A stretch of 8,571 nt of DNA from Treponema sp. GTDB lineage: Bacteria; Spirochaetota; Spirochaetia; Treponematales; Treponemataceae. Location of the stretch: NCBI GenBank assembly GCA_017622055.1, contig JAGARY010000490.1, forward strand, positions 1-8,571. Reading direction: 5' to 3'. How positions within the stretch are numbered: the first letter of the stretch is position 1; each line of letters begins with the position of its first letter. The notes below the pieces were generated by a model. That model saw only the letters and a program-made list of their open reading frames with translations. It ran no database searches and was not told the origin of the DNA. Below, piece by piece: positions 1 through 6,603 of the stretch. Both the position numbers and the translations under genes were made by a program.

Positions 1-1
1 A

Positions 2-1162
2 AAAGAAATAAATAAGGTAAAATCAGTAGAAAAAGAACCTTGGGAATCTCAATTTGAGTATGATAACAAAATCTCTAGCGAAGTAGCGAATGTGGAAGGG
101 AAAAGAGACACAGAATTAAATGGAGTGGAATCAAAAGTAAATATAAAATATGACAATCAATATAAAATGGTAGAATTACAAATGAATAAGTTGGTGGAAA
201 ACTTGCAAAATACATCGTTTGTAATAAAAGGTGATTCTGTACAAGTATTATTAGGAACATTTAATGCAGAAGCAAAGCCAAAGAATTGGCCAGTGAGTAT
301 AAAATCATTAGATAAATTGGTAAATTACACTTATAACGGAAAAAGAACTGTAAGTGATGCTGATGTAAAAACTGAATATAAAACAATGGAAAGTGCAAGA
401 GCTAGCAATTCCTTGGAAGGTGAAATAATTTATAAAATCTTAAAAGGTTCTAGTAATTTTGATTATGAAATAAAAGTAGTAAGTGTAAGAGTTTATAATA
501 CAGAAAATGGAACAACTGTTGTTAATGAAACTGTAAATCAAATGGTTGGTAATGTTGGTGCAAATGCTAGACTTTCTAGTCAAACTAAGAAAAATACACA
601 AAAAAAGGAAACAAAAAAAGCAACTTTAGAGAAAGAAAAGAAAATAAGTAAAAATGAACAAAAAGAGCAGAATATTGTCGTAAAAGAAAACATAACTACT
701 TCCAAAGAAACTACAAAAGAAGAAAAAAATTATACAGAGTTACTTGATTATACTGGTGGGCAAAAATTTGGATTTGGAATTCAAAACATTTTATTTGGTT
801 TAGGTTCATATAGAGCGGGACATGTTGTTGATGGTTTGTTCTTAACTCTTTTGCATACAGCAGGAATAGGATGTATGGTTTTACCTAATATTATGTTAGA
901 AACTGGTTTGTTTACTCATTATTTCGATTATGCTTATCGTACTATTGATTGGGGTTGGTACTCATCTGTTTATGATACTATGTTGATTACAGGCATAATT
1001 ATTGAAGGTGTTGCTGTATTATATGGTTTTTTGCGTCCGATTTTCTATCATAAAAAAGGTGTGGAACTTTCTTATTCAAAACCTTCAAATGAATTTAATT
1101 TTTTCTGTATTCCAAACAGAAATGGTTTAGTGACACAAGTTTCTTGGAAAATGAATTTTTAG
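2..1162 (+). CDS. P13-like membrane protein, 5' end outside window
   Basis: The frame is open from the left edge (first full codon at 2) to a TAG at 1160-1162, giving 386 visible residues. A GTG at 92 could be called as a start, but it has no ribosome binding site and the upstream frame reads as normal protein, so I treat the gene as truncated by the window. Three parts are visible. The first is a soluble N-terminal region with a mixed alpha/beta look (about 190-560). The second is a Lys/Glu/Thr-rich linker (about 585-735). The third is a hydrophobic C-terminal domain (about 745-1060) starting FGFGIQNILFGLGSYRAGH and continuing with several membrane segments and an LRPIFYHKKG stretch. The GLGS...G pattern with following hydrophobic helices resembles the spirochete P13 family (Borrelia P13 is a channel-forming membrane protein). 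A function here is inference. The lipoprotein gene follows after 24 bp and is probably co-transcribed. Confidence 0.75.
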   Translation, partial: KEINKVKSVEKEPWESQFEYDNKISSEVANVEGKRDTELNGVESKVNIKYDNQYKMVELQMNKLVENLQNTSFVIKGDSVQVLLGTFNAEAKPKNWPVSIKSLDKLVNYTYNGKRTVSDADVKTEYKTMESARASNSLEGEIIYKILKGSSNFDYEIKVVSVRVYNTENGTTVVNETVNQMVGNVGANARLSSQTKKNTQKKETKKATLEKEKKISKNEQKEQNIVVKENITTSKETTKEEKNYTELLDYTGGQKFGFGIQNILFGLGSYRAGHVVDGLFLTLLHTAGIGCMVLPNIMLETGLFTHYFDYAYRTIDWGWYSSVYDTMLITGIIIEGVAVLYGFLRPIFYHKKGVELSYSKPSNEFNFFCIPNRNGLVTQVSWKMNF

Positions 1163-1186
1163 TCAGAAGCAAACTGAGAGGATAAA

Positions 1187-2743
1187 ATGAAAAAAAATAG
1201 TTTAATTTTAGTTTTAATATCTATGTTATGTGTTTTTGGTTGTAAAAATACTGTTGAAGGATATAAAAATAATTTTGTTGGAAAAATCTTACAAGGAAGA
1301 GATGATTATTTTTCAACATTTATTGAATTTACAACAGGAACTTCTGGAGTTATAAAAAATAAAAAATCGACTATAAATTTTGTTTATGAAATAGATTATT
1401 TTGTTAGAAATACAGCATATATAGAATGTACAAAGGGCGGAGTTTTATATTCTTTTGTTTGTAATTTAACTGAAGATTTTGCCCTTATAACAAGTAAAGA
1501 CGGTTCTAATGATTGGGATTTTGTTTCAAAGATTGAGTTTCCGCCAGAAAATGAAACTGGTATTTTCCATGACCCTGCTTGTACTTGTGGAGGTATTGTT
1601 TCTTTTGATGAAATATCATCTGGCGAATACAGACTATATACAGAAGTTGAACATAATAATGATACTGATTATAAAACATATTATTCAAAATTTAAAATGC
1701 CATGTACTCTTTACGGTGGGACTTGTTATGTATCTTTCTATGCTAAAGCAAATATTGAGCAAAAAGTAGCTGTATTCTTACATTCTAATACATTGGGATA
1801 TAGTTTTACTTCAAGTCCAATTGAATTAACAACGAATTACAAAAAATATGAATATTTGTTCTTTATTAATGAGGAATCCCTTGGTGGAAATGAATTACAT
1901 TTTAATGTAAGTTTGGGAACAACCTATATTAAAGATATTCAAATTATTTCTGTTTATGATTCTGAATTTATAAATACGAAAACATTATCTTGGGATTTGT
2001 GGCAATCTGCTGAGTGTATAAAAACTACAACTGAAACTTCTTATGATCCTCTCAATTTTTCAATTTATGAGATGACTGATAATTCTGTGAAAGTTTATAG
2101 AAATGTTAATGGATTAACAGATATAAAAGAAGGGGAACATGTATTCTTCTATGAAACAATTATTTCAGAAACAGGAAATTTTGATTTATCGTTTGAAAAT
2201 AACAGTTTTGCTCAGTGGATTGGTGCGTTATCATTATCAAATATTGCAATTGTTGATTATACAACTAATCAAACTTTGTTATCTGAAGATGATATTCGGC
2301 CTGGTTTGAATGAATTTTCTTTTACAATTCCAGAAGAATCTTTAGGAAATAAGTTAAGAATCTATTTTAATTGTAATTATGAAAATATTTTTGCATGGCA
2401 ACCGGAATATTATTCAATTGATAATTTCTTATTAGAAAAATATGAAGATATTCAAAACGACCAAGAAGGTGATTCAACAATTATACCTGATTTTGATATA
2501 AATACATATTATTATTGTGATGACCTTGCAAGTGTGAGTGGCTCAATATTTGTTTCTGAGGATGAAGTATTCTTTTGTGAAGATGGAACATCTTTTGCTC
2601 ACGGAACTTATATATTAACTGATAGTTCTGCTGGTGTAATTAATTATGAAACTGAAGATGGTGTTATTCCTATTCCTTTTGAATATGATGGATACAATAT
2701 AATCTTACCTGATGGTGAAGGTTATTTGTATTTTCATTTGTAA
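1187..2743 (+). CDS. Large lipoprotein with jelly-roll-like domains
   Basis: This is a 518-residue protein. The ATG at 1187 follows a GAGAGG ribosome binding site at 1176-1181, five bases away. It begins with a type II signal peptide: Lys-Lys, a hydrophobic core and the lipobox VFGC with Cys19 as the lipidation site, so the mature protein should be anchored in a membrane facing the periplasm or cell surface. The rest has no membrane segments and is rich in aromatic residues and short beta-like runs. Residues about 124-261 contain a pattern (CYVSFYAKANIEQKVAVF... KKYEYLFF... IKDIQI) like the jelly-roll fold of carbohydrate-binding modules of the CBM4/9 type. Residues about 266-421 look like a second, more diverged copy ending YYSIDNFLLEKYE. 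The N-terminal (about 30-115) and C-terminal (about 440-518) parts both resemble small beta-barrel repeats. I do not recognise an enzyme domain. Glycan or protein binding at the surface is an inference from fold-like patterns only. Confidence 0.85.
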   Translation: MKKNSLILVLISMLCVFGCKNTVEGYKNNFVGKILQGRDDYFSTFIEFTTGTSGVIKNKKSTINFVYEIDYFVRNTAYIECTKGGVLYSFVCNLTEDFALITSKDGSNDWDFVSKIEFPPENETGIFHDPACTCGGIVSFDEISSGEYRLYTEVEHNNDTDYKTYYSKFKMPCTLYGGTCYVSFYAKANIEQKVAVFLHSNTLGYSFTSSPIELTTNYKKYEYLFFINEESLGGNELHFNVSLGTTYIKDIQIISVYDSEFINTKTLSWDLWQSAECIKTTTETSYDPLNFSIYEMTDNSVKVYRNVNGLTDIKEGEHVFFYETIISETGNFDLSFENNSFAQWIGALSLSNIAIVDYTTNQTLLSEDDIRPGLNEFSFTIPEESLGNKLRIYFNCNYENIFAWQPEYYSIDNFLLEKYEDIQNDQEGDSTIIPDFDINTYYYCDDLASVSGSIFVSEDEVFFCEDGTSFAHGTYILTDSSAGVINYETEDGVIPIPFEYDGYNIILPDGEGYLYFHL

Positions 2744-2768
2744 TTCACATTTAGAATGGGAATGTGAA
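2744..2768 (+). repeat. Hairpin immediately after the lipoprotein stop
   Basis: TTCACATT (2744-2751) and AATGTGAA (2761-2768) form a perfect 8-bp stem with a 9-base loop, starting at the first base after the TAA. No T-run follows, so it is not a classic intrinsic terminator. It may protect the 3' end of the mRNA or be a weak terminator helped by downstream structure. Confidence 0.6.
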
Positions 2769-2810
2769 AATATAACATAAAGTGAGTAACAACGGCTATT
2801 TATTGTCAAG

Positions 2811-2957
2811 TCTCCCTTTGCACTGAAATTGCTGTTGACCTGGCGCCGAGAATTGAGGGGGCCCCAGGCCTTTTGGACTGGGGCGGTACGCAACTGAAAG
2901 TTGCGACCTGACCGTTAGGGAACCCCGAAATGCGACTATGCAAAGGGATTTGCGCCC
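2811..2957. ncRNA. GC-rich multi-stem element, possible structured RNA or dispersed repeat
   Basis: This 147-base stretch is 57% G+C by count, while both flanks are strongly AT-rich. It is bracketed by a perfect 10-bp inverted repeat, TCCCTTTGCA (2813-2822) with TGCAAAGGGA (2939-2948). Inside are two more clean stems. GCCCCAG (2861-2867) pairs with CTGGGGC (2878-2884), extended past a G/A mismatch by CC/GG around a TTTT loop. GGT-A-CGCAACT (2885-2895) pairs with AGTTGCGACC (2899-2908), with one bulged A and a GAA loop. The palindrome GGCGCC lies at 2842-2847. The two hairpins abut and sit inside the closing stem, like a multi-branch junction. The strand is unknown because pairing works both ways. 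It does not match tmRNA, RNase P RNA, SRP RNA, or a riboswitch that I can recognise. It could be a dispersed repeat, a 3'-UTR element or an independent small RNA. Confidence 0.5.
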
Positions 2958-2962
2958 AAAAT

Positions 2963-3049
2963 AAAAAAAAAACTGTCCAAAAAGTTTAAGGTTGTCATTA
3001 CCATGGCAAGTAGGAGGATGACTTGTGTTGCTTTTTGGACAGCGTTTTT
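2963..3049. terminator. Bidirectional terminator-like inverted repeat between convergent operons
   Basis: CTGTCCAAAAAG (2973-2984) and CTTTTTGGACAG (3031-3042) are a perfect 12-bp inverted repeat with a 46-base spacer. Ten A residues (2963-2972) precede the left arm, so a minus-strand transcript leaving gadC would meet the stem and then T10. On the plus strand the stem is followed by CG and TTTTT (3045-3049). It lies between the + lipoprotein operon and the - gadBC operon, where a shared terminator is expected. The spacer is unusually long for a terminator loop and has internal pairing (GTCAT 2994-2998 with ATGAC 3018-3022, or CAAGT 3007-3011 with ACTTG 3021-3025). Confidence 0.7.
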
Positions 3050-3105
3050 ACTTTTTTAAATTAAAACTTTTTTAAATAATTACTTTTTTAAATTTTTACT
3101 TTTTA
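3050..3105. repeat. 16-bp tandem repeat, about 3.5 copies, abutting gadC stop
   Basis: Units starting at 3050, 3066 and 3082 share ACTTTTTTAAAT and then diverge. A fourth partial unit at 3098 runs into the gadC stop codon (3103-3105 on the plus strand). Each unit contains TTTAAA. The DNA is pure AT apart from one C per unit. Confidence 0.75.
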
Positions 3106-4656
3106 TTTTGCTTTGGCTTTTTTGCGGTTAGCGATTATCAGTGGGATTATGAAGAATCCGATTGTTCCAATTGCAACAATTGCTACGTAAGAAACTGGGT
3201 TTCCAACTGGAAGTTGTGCTGGTGGAATGAATGATAAAACTAATGCAAAAACTGCGGCTAAAATTCCAACGATTGCTAGCAAATAAAGTGCTGGAGCCTT
3301 GTAAGGGCGTTCCATATTTGGTTGTTTTTTTCTTAAAACAATTGCTGCGGCGTACATCAAAATGTACATGATGATGTAAACTGCAACTGTTAGTGCCGAA
3401 AGTAGGAAGAATGCTACGCTTACGTTTTTCATTATAAAGTAAAGGCTTGCAAGAACTGTAACAATTACGCCTTGAATTAACATCATATTTTTTGGAGCGC
3501 CTGCTTTTGTTGTTTCTGTTAATTTTTCTGGTAAAAGTCCGTCTTTTGCAGTTGTGAGTAAACCTTTGCTTGGTCCTGAAATCCAAGACAAAACTCCGCC
3601 TAATGAACCGAATGCAACACAGAATGCCAAAATTGGAAGTGCCCAGCTCATTTTTACAGAAGCTAGCATTGTTGTTAAGGCTTGCATTAATCCTGATTCA
3701 AGTTTTAGTTGTGAGTTTGGAACAACTGCTGCAATTGCTAATGAACCGAATGTAAACAAAAGGAAAACAATTATTGCAGAAATGAAAATTGCTAATGGAT
3801 ATTGTTTTTTAGGACTTTCCATATCTGAAGCGTGAACTGCTTGAACTTCTACACCTGCAAAAAGCAAAACAATTCCAGAAAGGAAGGAAAGATTTTGTAA
3901 GTTTGCAAGATTTGGGAACCAGCGTGGAGAAACTTTTCCGTTTACAACTGTGGCAACTGTTGTTTCGGCGGCTGTTAGTTCTTCAAATCCAAGTGGCTTT
4001 TTTGAAGCAAACCAAACAATTCCCAAGATAATTACAATAATTCCTGGTAAAACTGTTCCTACGATGAATCCCCAGCTTGTTACTTTAGAAAGAATTTTTG
4101 TTCCTCCAAAAGCAATAAATGTAGCAATCCAATAAAATGCTATGATGAAGATTCCTGTGAACATTCCATTGCTTGCTAGTTCTGGTTTTCCAATTCCGTA
4201 TGCTATTGCGGCTGCGGCAAAGGCTAAAACTGTTGGGTACCAAACAACATTTTGAATCCATTGTAGCCAAATTGCTGTGAATCCCCATTTTTTTCCGAAT
4301 GCGGCTCCTACCCATTTGTATACGCCTCCTTCTTGTCCCGAAAAAGCACTTCCTAATTCGGCAGAAACAAGTGCTGCTGGAATTAAGAAAAAGATTGTGG
4401 CAAATCCAATGTAAAAAAACATTGTCATTTCTTCGGCGGCCATCATTGGTAAACCTCTAAGGCTTATGATTGCGGCTGCTGTCATAAATGCCATTGCCAT
4501 TGTTGTTATTTTTTTAGATTTTACATTTGTCCCAGCTGTTGGTCCGTTTCCTGTTGTGTTATCTGAAGTTCCATTGGAAGATTTTTCATAAGCTGATTTT
4601 GTGGCAGATGTAAAAACTGGCCTTGTTGATTTTGGTTGTTCTTTTGTATTTACCAT
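3103..4656 (-). CDS. gadC: Glutamate:GABA antiporter, lacking the C-terminal plug
   Basis: This is a 517-residue APC-superfamily permease with about 12 hydrophobic segments. It imports glutamate and exports the GABA made by GadB across the inner membrane. Features aligned by eye with E. coli GadC include an EGGVYKW motif (residues 109-115, E. coli EGGVFAW), FGGTK, a GVE.QA.H block, YPLA, an SWI.GPS block and FIPPAQLP near the end. The ATG at 4656 has an AGAGG site at 4666-4670 on the template, nine bases upstream, and follows gadB by 35 bp. Two differences stand out. The first ~48 residues are a Ser/Thr/Asn/Lys-rich polar extension, about 35 residues longer than in E. coli. The protein also stops at ANRKKAKAK, where E. 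coli GadC continues with about 35-40 residues forming the pH-sensitive plug. The DNA after the stop is non-coding AT repeat, so this is not an obvious frameshift. TM1 has SLRGLP in place of the E. coli sequence, so another glutamate/GABA-family permease is possible, but the gadB linkage favours GadC. Confidence 0.93.
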   Translation of the reverse strand: MVNTKEQPKSTRPVFTSATKSAYEKSSNGTSDNTTGNGPTAGTNVKSKKITTMAMAFMTAAAIISLRGLPMMAAEEMTMFFYIGFATIFFLIPAALVSAELGSAFSGQEGGVYKWVGAAFGKKWGFTAIWLQWIQNVVWYPTVLAFAAAAIAYGIGKPELASNGMFTGIFIIAFYWIATFIAFGGTKILSKVTSWGFIVGTVLPGIIVIILGIVWFASKKPLGFEELTAAETTVATVVNGKVSPRWFPNLANLQNLSFLSGIVLLFAGVEVQAVHASDMESPKKQYPLAIFISAIIVFLLFTFGSLAIAAVVPNSQLKLESGLMQALTTMLASVKMSWALPILAFCVAFGSLGGVLSWISGPSKGLLTTAKDGLLPEKLTETTKAGAPKNMMLIQGVIVTVLASLYFIMKNVSVAFFLLSALTVAVYIIMYILMYAAAIVLRKKQPNMERPYKAPALYLLAIVGILAAVFALVLSFIPPAQLPVGNPVSYVAIVAIGTIGFFIIPLIIANRKKAKAK

Positions 4657-4665
4657 ACTTTTTTA

Positions 4666-4670
4666 CCTCT
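4666..4670 (-). promoter_or_regulatory. Ribosome binding site of gadC
   Basis: The plus-strand CCTCT reads AGAGG on the coding strand, nine bases before the ATG. It lies in the 35-bp gap after the gadB stop, which contains no terminator, supporting a gadB-gadC transcript. Confidence 0.7.
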
Positions 4671-4691
4671 ATATTATTTTATTGCTCAGGT

Positions 4692-6128
4692 TTAAGAATG
4701 ATTGAAGCTCCCTTTGCTACAACAGGAGTTACAAGTGCAACCATCATCAATTTTTGTAATTTTGATATGTTGAAGCTTGTGAATAGAACGTTTTATGTCT
4801 TTTAGTAAAAGTTCCATCAAATCGTAAGAGCAACCATGGCGAATTAAAACTCGTTGAACAATGATTTCTTGACAATTTGCTGGCAAACTGTATGCTGGAA
4901 GAAGCCAACCACGTTCACGCAAAACATCAGAAAGTTGATACAAGTCGAATTCTACTTTTTTGCCTTCGTAAGTTGCGTCTTTTTTTAGCTTCCAAGTTAC
5001 AGCTGGAATTCCTTCGTGTGGATTTGAATCGTAAACTAGTTCAAAAATGCCAAAGTCTTTAATTGCTTTTGCAAAGAATTTTCCAACATCGTAGCAGCCT
5101 TGTTGAACTTTTGTGTAGCCTTCTTTTCCAAGACGAAGTAAATTGTAGTATTGGCAAACAATTTGTCCTCCTGGGCGAGAAAAGTTGATTGCGAATGTTG
5201 GCATGTTTCCACCAAGGTAGTTTACGTTAAAAATCAAATCTTCTGGTAAATCTTTTTTGTTTCCCCAAATTACCCAACCACAACCCAAAGGTGCAAGTCC
5301 GAATTTGTGACCAGATGAACTAATTGATTTTACACGGGGAATTCTAAAGTCCCAAAGAAGTTCAGGCGCACAGAATGGAGCTAAAAATCCGCCAGATGCA
5401 GCGTCGATGTGAAGTGGAATGTCAATTCCTTTTGTTTTTTCTAGTTTGTCTAATGCTTCGGCAACTTCCAAAATTGGTTCGTATTGACCTGTAAAAGTAA
5501 TACCCAAAGTTTGTACAACTCCAATTGTATTTTCGTCGCAAAGTTTAAGAACTTCTTCTGCATTGCTTACATAACGATTTTGTTTTTCCCCTGTTGCCAT
5601 TGGAATTTCTCTTAGTTCAACATCCCAGTAGCGAGCAAATTTGTGCCAACAAACTTGAACTGGACCACAAACTAAGTTTGGCTTGTCGTATGGTTTTCCG
5701 GCAGCTTTACGTGCATTTCGCCATCTCCATTTCATTGCCATTCCACCAAGCATACACGCTTCTGAAGAACCTGTTGTTGAAGTTCCTGTTGCTTCGCTTT
5801 CTTTTGCGTGCCACAAAGAAGCAATCATATTTACACAGCGATTTTCAATTTCGGCAGTTTGAGGATATTCGTCTTTGTCTATCATATTTTTATCAAGACA
5901 ATCATCCATAAGTTTGTGAACTTCTTCTTCGGCAAAAGTTTGACAAAATGTTGCAAGATTTTGTCTAGAATTTCCGTCTAGCATCAACTCGTCTTTGATT
6001 AGTTGATACATTGTTTTTGGATCTGATTCTTTTTCTGGAATTTCAAATTTACTCAAAGGTTTTTGTGCACCACCTTTATCGAATAAATCGTCAAATTCAG
6101 AACTTTTTTTTGTTTCATGCAAAGCCAT
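4692..6128 (-). CDS. gadB: Glutamate decarboxylase (PLP-dependent)
   Basis: This 478-residue enzyme decarboxylates L-glutamate to GABA and CO2, consuming a cytoplasmic proton. It is close to E. coli GadB along its length (466 residues in E. coli). Visible landmarks are GSSEACMLGGMAMKWRWR (about 120-137), CGPVQVCWHKFARYWDVELR (about 154-173), HIDAASGGFLAPF with Asp242, and SISSSGHKFGLAPLGCGWV with Lys275 as the PLP Schiff-base lysine (Lys276 in E. coli). The ATG at 6128 is chosen over a GTG at 6140 because GGAGG (6134-6138) lies five bases before the ATG and the GTG would overlap that site. The C-terminus ends GSFNHS, matching the E. coli NSFKHT end, where the penultimate His blocks the active site at neutral pH. 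Just before it is an unusual cluster, CTCNSCC (residues 464-470), where E. coli has no cysteines. It is the first gene of an operon with gadC. Confidence 0.97.
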   Translation of the reverse strand: MALHETKKSSEFDDLFDKGGAQKPLSKFEIPEKESDPKTMYQLIKDELMLDGNSRQNLATFCQTFAEEEVHKLMDDCLDKNMIDKDEYPQTAEIENRCVNMIASLWHAKESEATGTSTTGSSEACMLGGMAMKWRWRNARKAAGKPYDKPNLVCGPVQVCWHKFARYWDVELREIPMATGEKQNRYVSNAEEVLKLCDENTIGVVQTLGITFTGQYEPILEVAEALDKLEKTKGIDIPLHIDAASGGFLAPFCAPELLWDFRIPRVKSISSSGHKFGLAPLGCGWVIWGNKKDLPEDLIFNVNYLGGNMPTFAINFSRPGGQIVCQYYNLLRLGKEGYTKVQQGCYDVGKFFAKAIKDFGIFELVYDSNPHEGIPAVTWKLKKDATYEGKKVEFDLYQLSDVLRERGWLLPAYSLPANCQEIIVQRVLIRHGCSYDLMELLLKDIKRSIHKLQHIKITKIDDGCTCNSCCSKGSFNHS

Positions 6129-6133
6129 AAATG

Positions 6134-6138
6134 CCTCC
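6134..6138 (-). promoter_or_regulatory. Ribosome binding site that fixes the gadB start
   Basis: The plus-strand CCTCC reads GGAGG on the coding strand, five bases before the ATG at 6128. The alternative GTG at 6140 would sit upstream of this site and has no site of its own, so the four extra residues MEAF are probably not translated. Confidence 0.85.
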
Positions 6139-6140
6139 AC

Positions 6141-6398
6141 TTTTTTAAATTTTTATTTTTAATTATGATTCCAAAAGAGGAATCTCTACAGAAAAATTAA
6201 TTCTGAATATATGAGTTCGGCAATAAAAAAATATTATTTTTTGTTATTTTTTTCTTGTGAGGATTTTTGAAAGTGTTTTAATGGAACATAATGCAATTAT
6301 TTTGATTTGAAAAGGTTTCAATTTTGAGGATGCAATGTTGAGGATGTTGTTATTCGAAGATAAAAATAATAGGTTTTAAACTCTCTCTGTGATTTTTT
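6141..6398 (-). other. gadB leader and upstream region
   Basis: This stretch of about 260 bases without a gene separates gadB from the small membrane protein gene. On the minus strand I see a weak promoter candidate (6194-6223), a perfect 6-bp hairpin in the leader (GATTCC 6167-6172 with GGAATC 6179-6184, 6-base loop), and AT-rich runs. Farther upstream, TTGAGGATG occurs twice (6324-6332 and 6338-6346), 14 bases apart. There is no clear terminator for the upstream gene and no small ORF with a ribosome binding site. Confidence 0.5.
6194..6223 (-). promoter_or_regulatory. Candidate promoter of gadBC
   Basis: On the minus strand TTGCCG (6218-6223) is followed after 18 bases by TAATTT (6194-6199). 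Both boxes are imperfect, and the region is so AT-rich that chance matches are likely. It would give a leader of about 60 bases containing the GATTCC/GGAATC hairpin. Confidence 0.25.
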
Positions 6399-6569
6399 TT
6401 AGTATCTGATAATATAGTAAAGAACGTAAATCCAGCTAAAAAGTCCGTGAACAATTGCCCAACCAATTGATTTCCAAGCGGTGTAGCTAATAATCATTGC
6501 AAGACAAGAACCAAATGAGATTCCCGTTTTTACAGTTTTTTCTACGATTGTTGTTTTTTGATTTTCCAT
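6399..6569 (-). CDS. Small membrane protein of 56 residues
   Basis: The ATG at 6569 has GGAG (6580-6583 on the template) ten bases upstream and a good promoter behind it. A longer open frame reaching an ATG at 6632 would run through that promoter and ribosome binding site, so I reject the longer start. The protein begins with a polar N-terminus (MENQKTTIVEKTVKTG), then a hydrophobic segment (FGSCLAMIISYTAWKSIGWA) and a second one (IVHGLFSWIYVLYYIIRY), giving two likely membrane helices. The Trp/Gly/Tyr-rich pattern resembles short conserved hypothetical membrane proteins seen in many gut bacteria, with no function known to me. It lies 270 bp upstream of gadB on the same strand with no clear terminator between, so read-through into gadBC is possible. 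A role in acid stress is inference from position only. Confidence 0.8.
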   Translation of the reverse strand: MENQKTTIVEKTVKTGISFGSCLAMIISYTAWKSIGWAIVHGLFSWIYVLYYIIRY

Positions 6570-6603
6570 TATTTTCAATCTCCATTTTTTAGTATTTATG
6601 ATA

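Noticed and set aside
2705..2893. A 62-residue minus-strand open frame overlapping the lipoprotein 3' end and the GC-rich element
   Set aside because: It has no ribosome binding site, overlaps the end of a solid gene antisense, and runs through the stems of the structured element, so it is better explained as a by-product of that element.
2811..2957. tmRNA, SRP RNA or RNase P RNA for the GC-rich element
   Set aside because: None of the signature sequences of these RNAs is present, and the size and stem arrangement do not fit.
3003..3059. An 18-codon plus-strand open frame inside the terminator-like repeat, with AGGAGG next to an internal ATG
   Set aside because: The AGGAGG touches the internal ATG with no spacing and the upstream ATG lacks a site. 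The frame ends in terminator T-rich DNA. It is noted in the findings but not called as a gene.
3128..3586. A 152-residue minus-strand frame inside gadC
   Set aside because: It is a shadow of the gadC frame, rich in Ser, Asn, Arg and Thr with no domain pattern and no ribosome binding site.
6140..6140. GTG start for gadB giving four extra residues
   Set aside because: It overlaps the GGAGG that serves the ATG at 6128 and has no ribosome binding site of its own.
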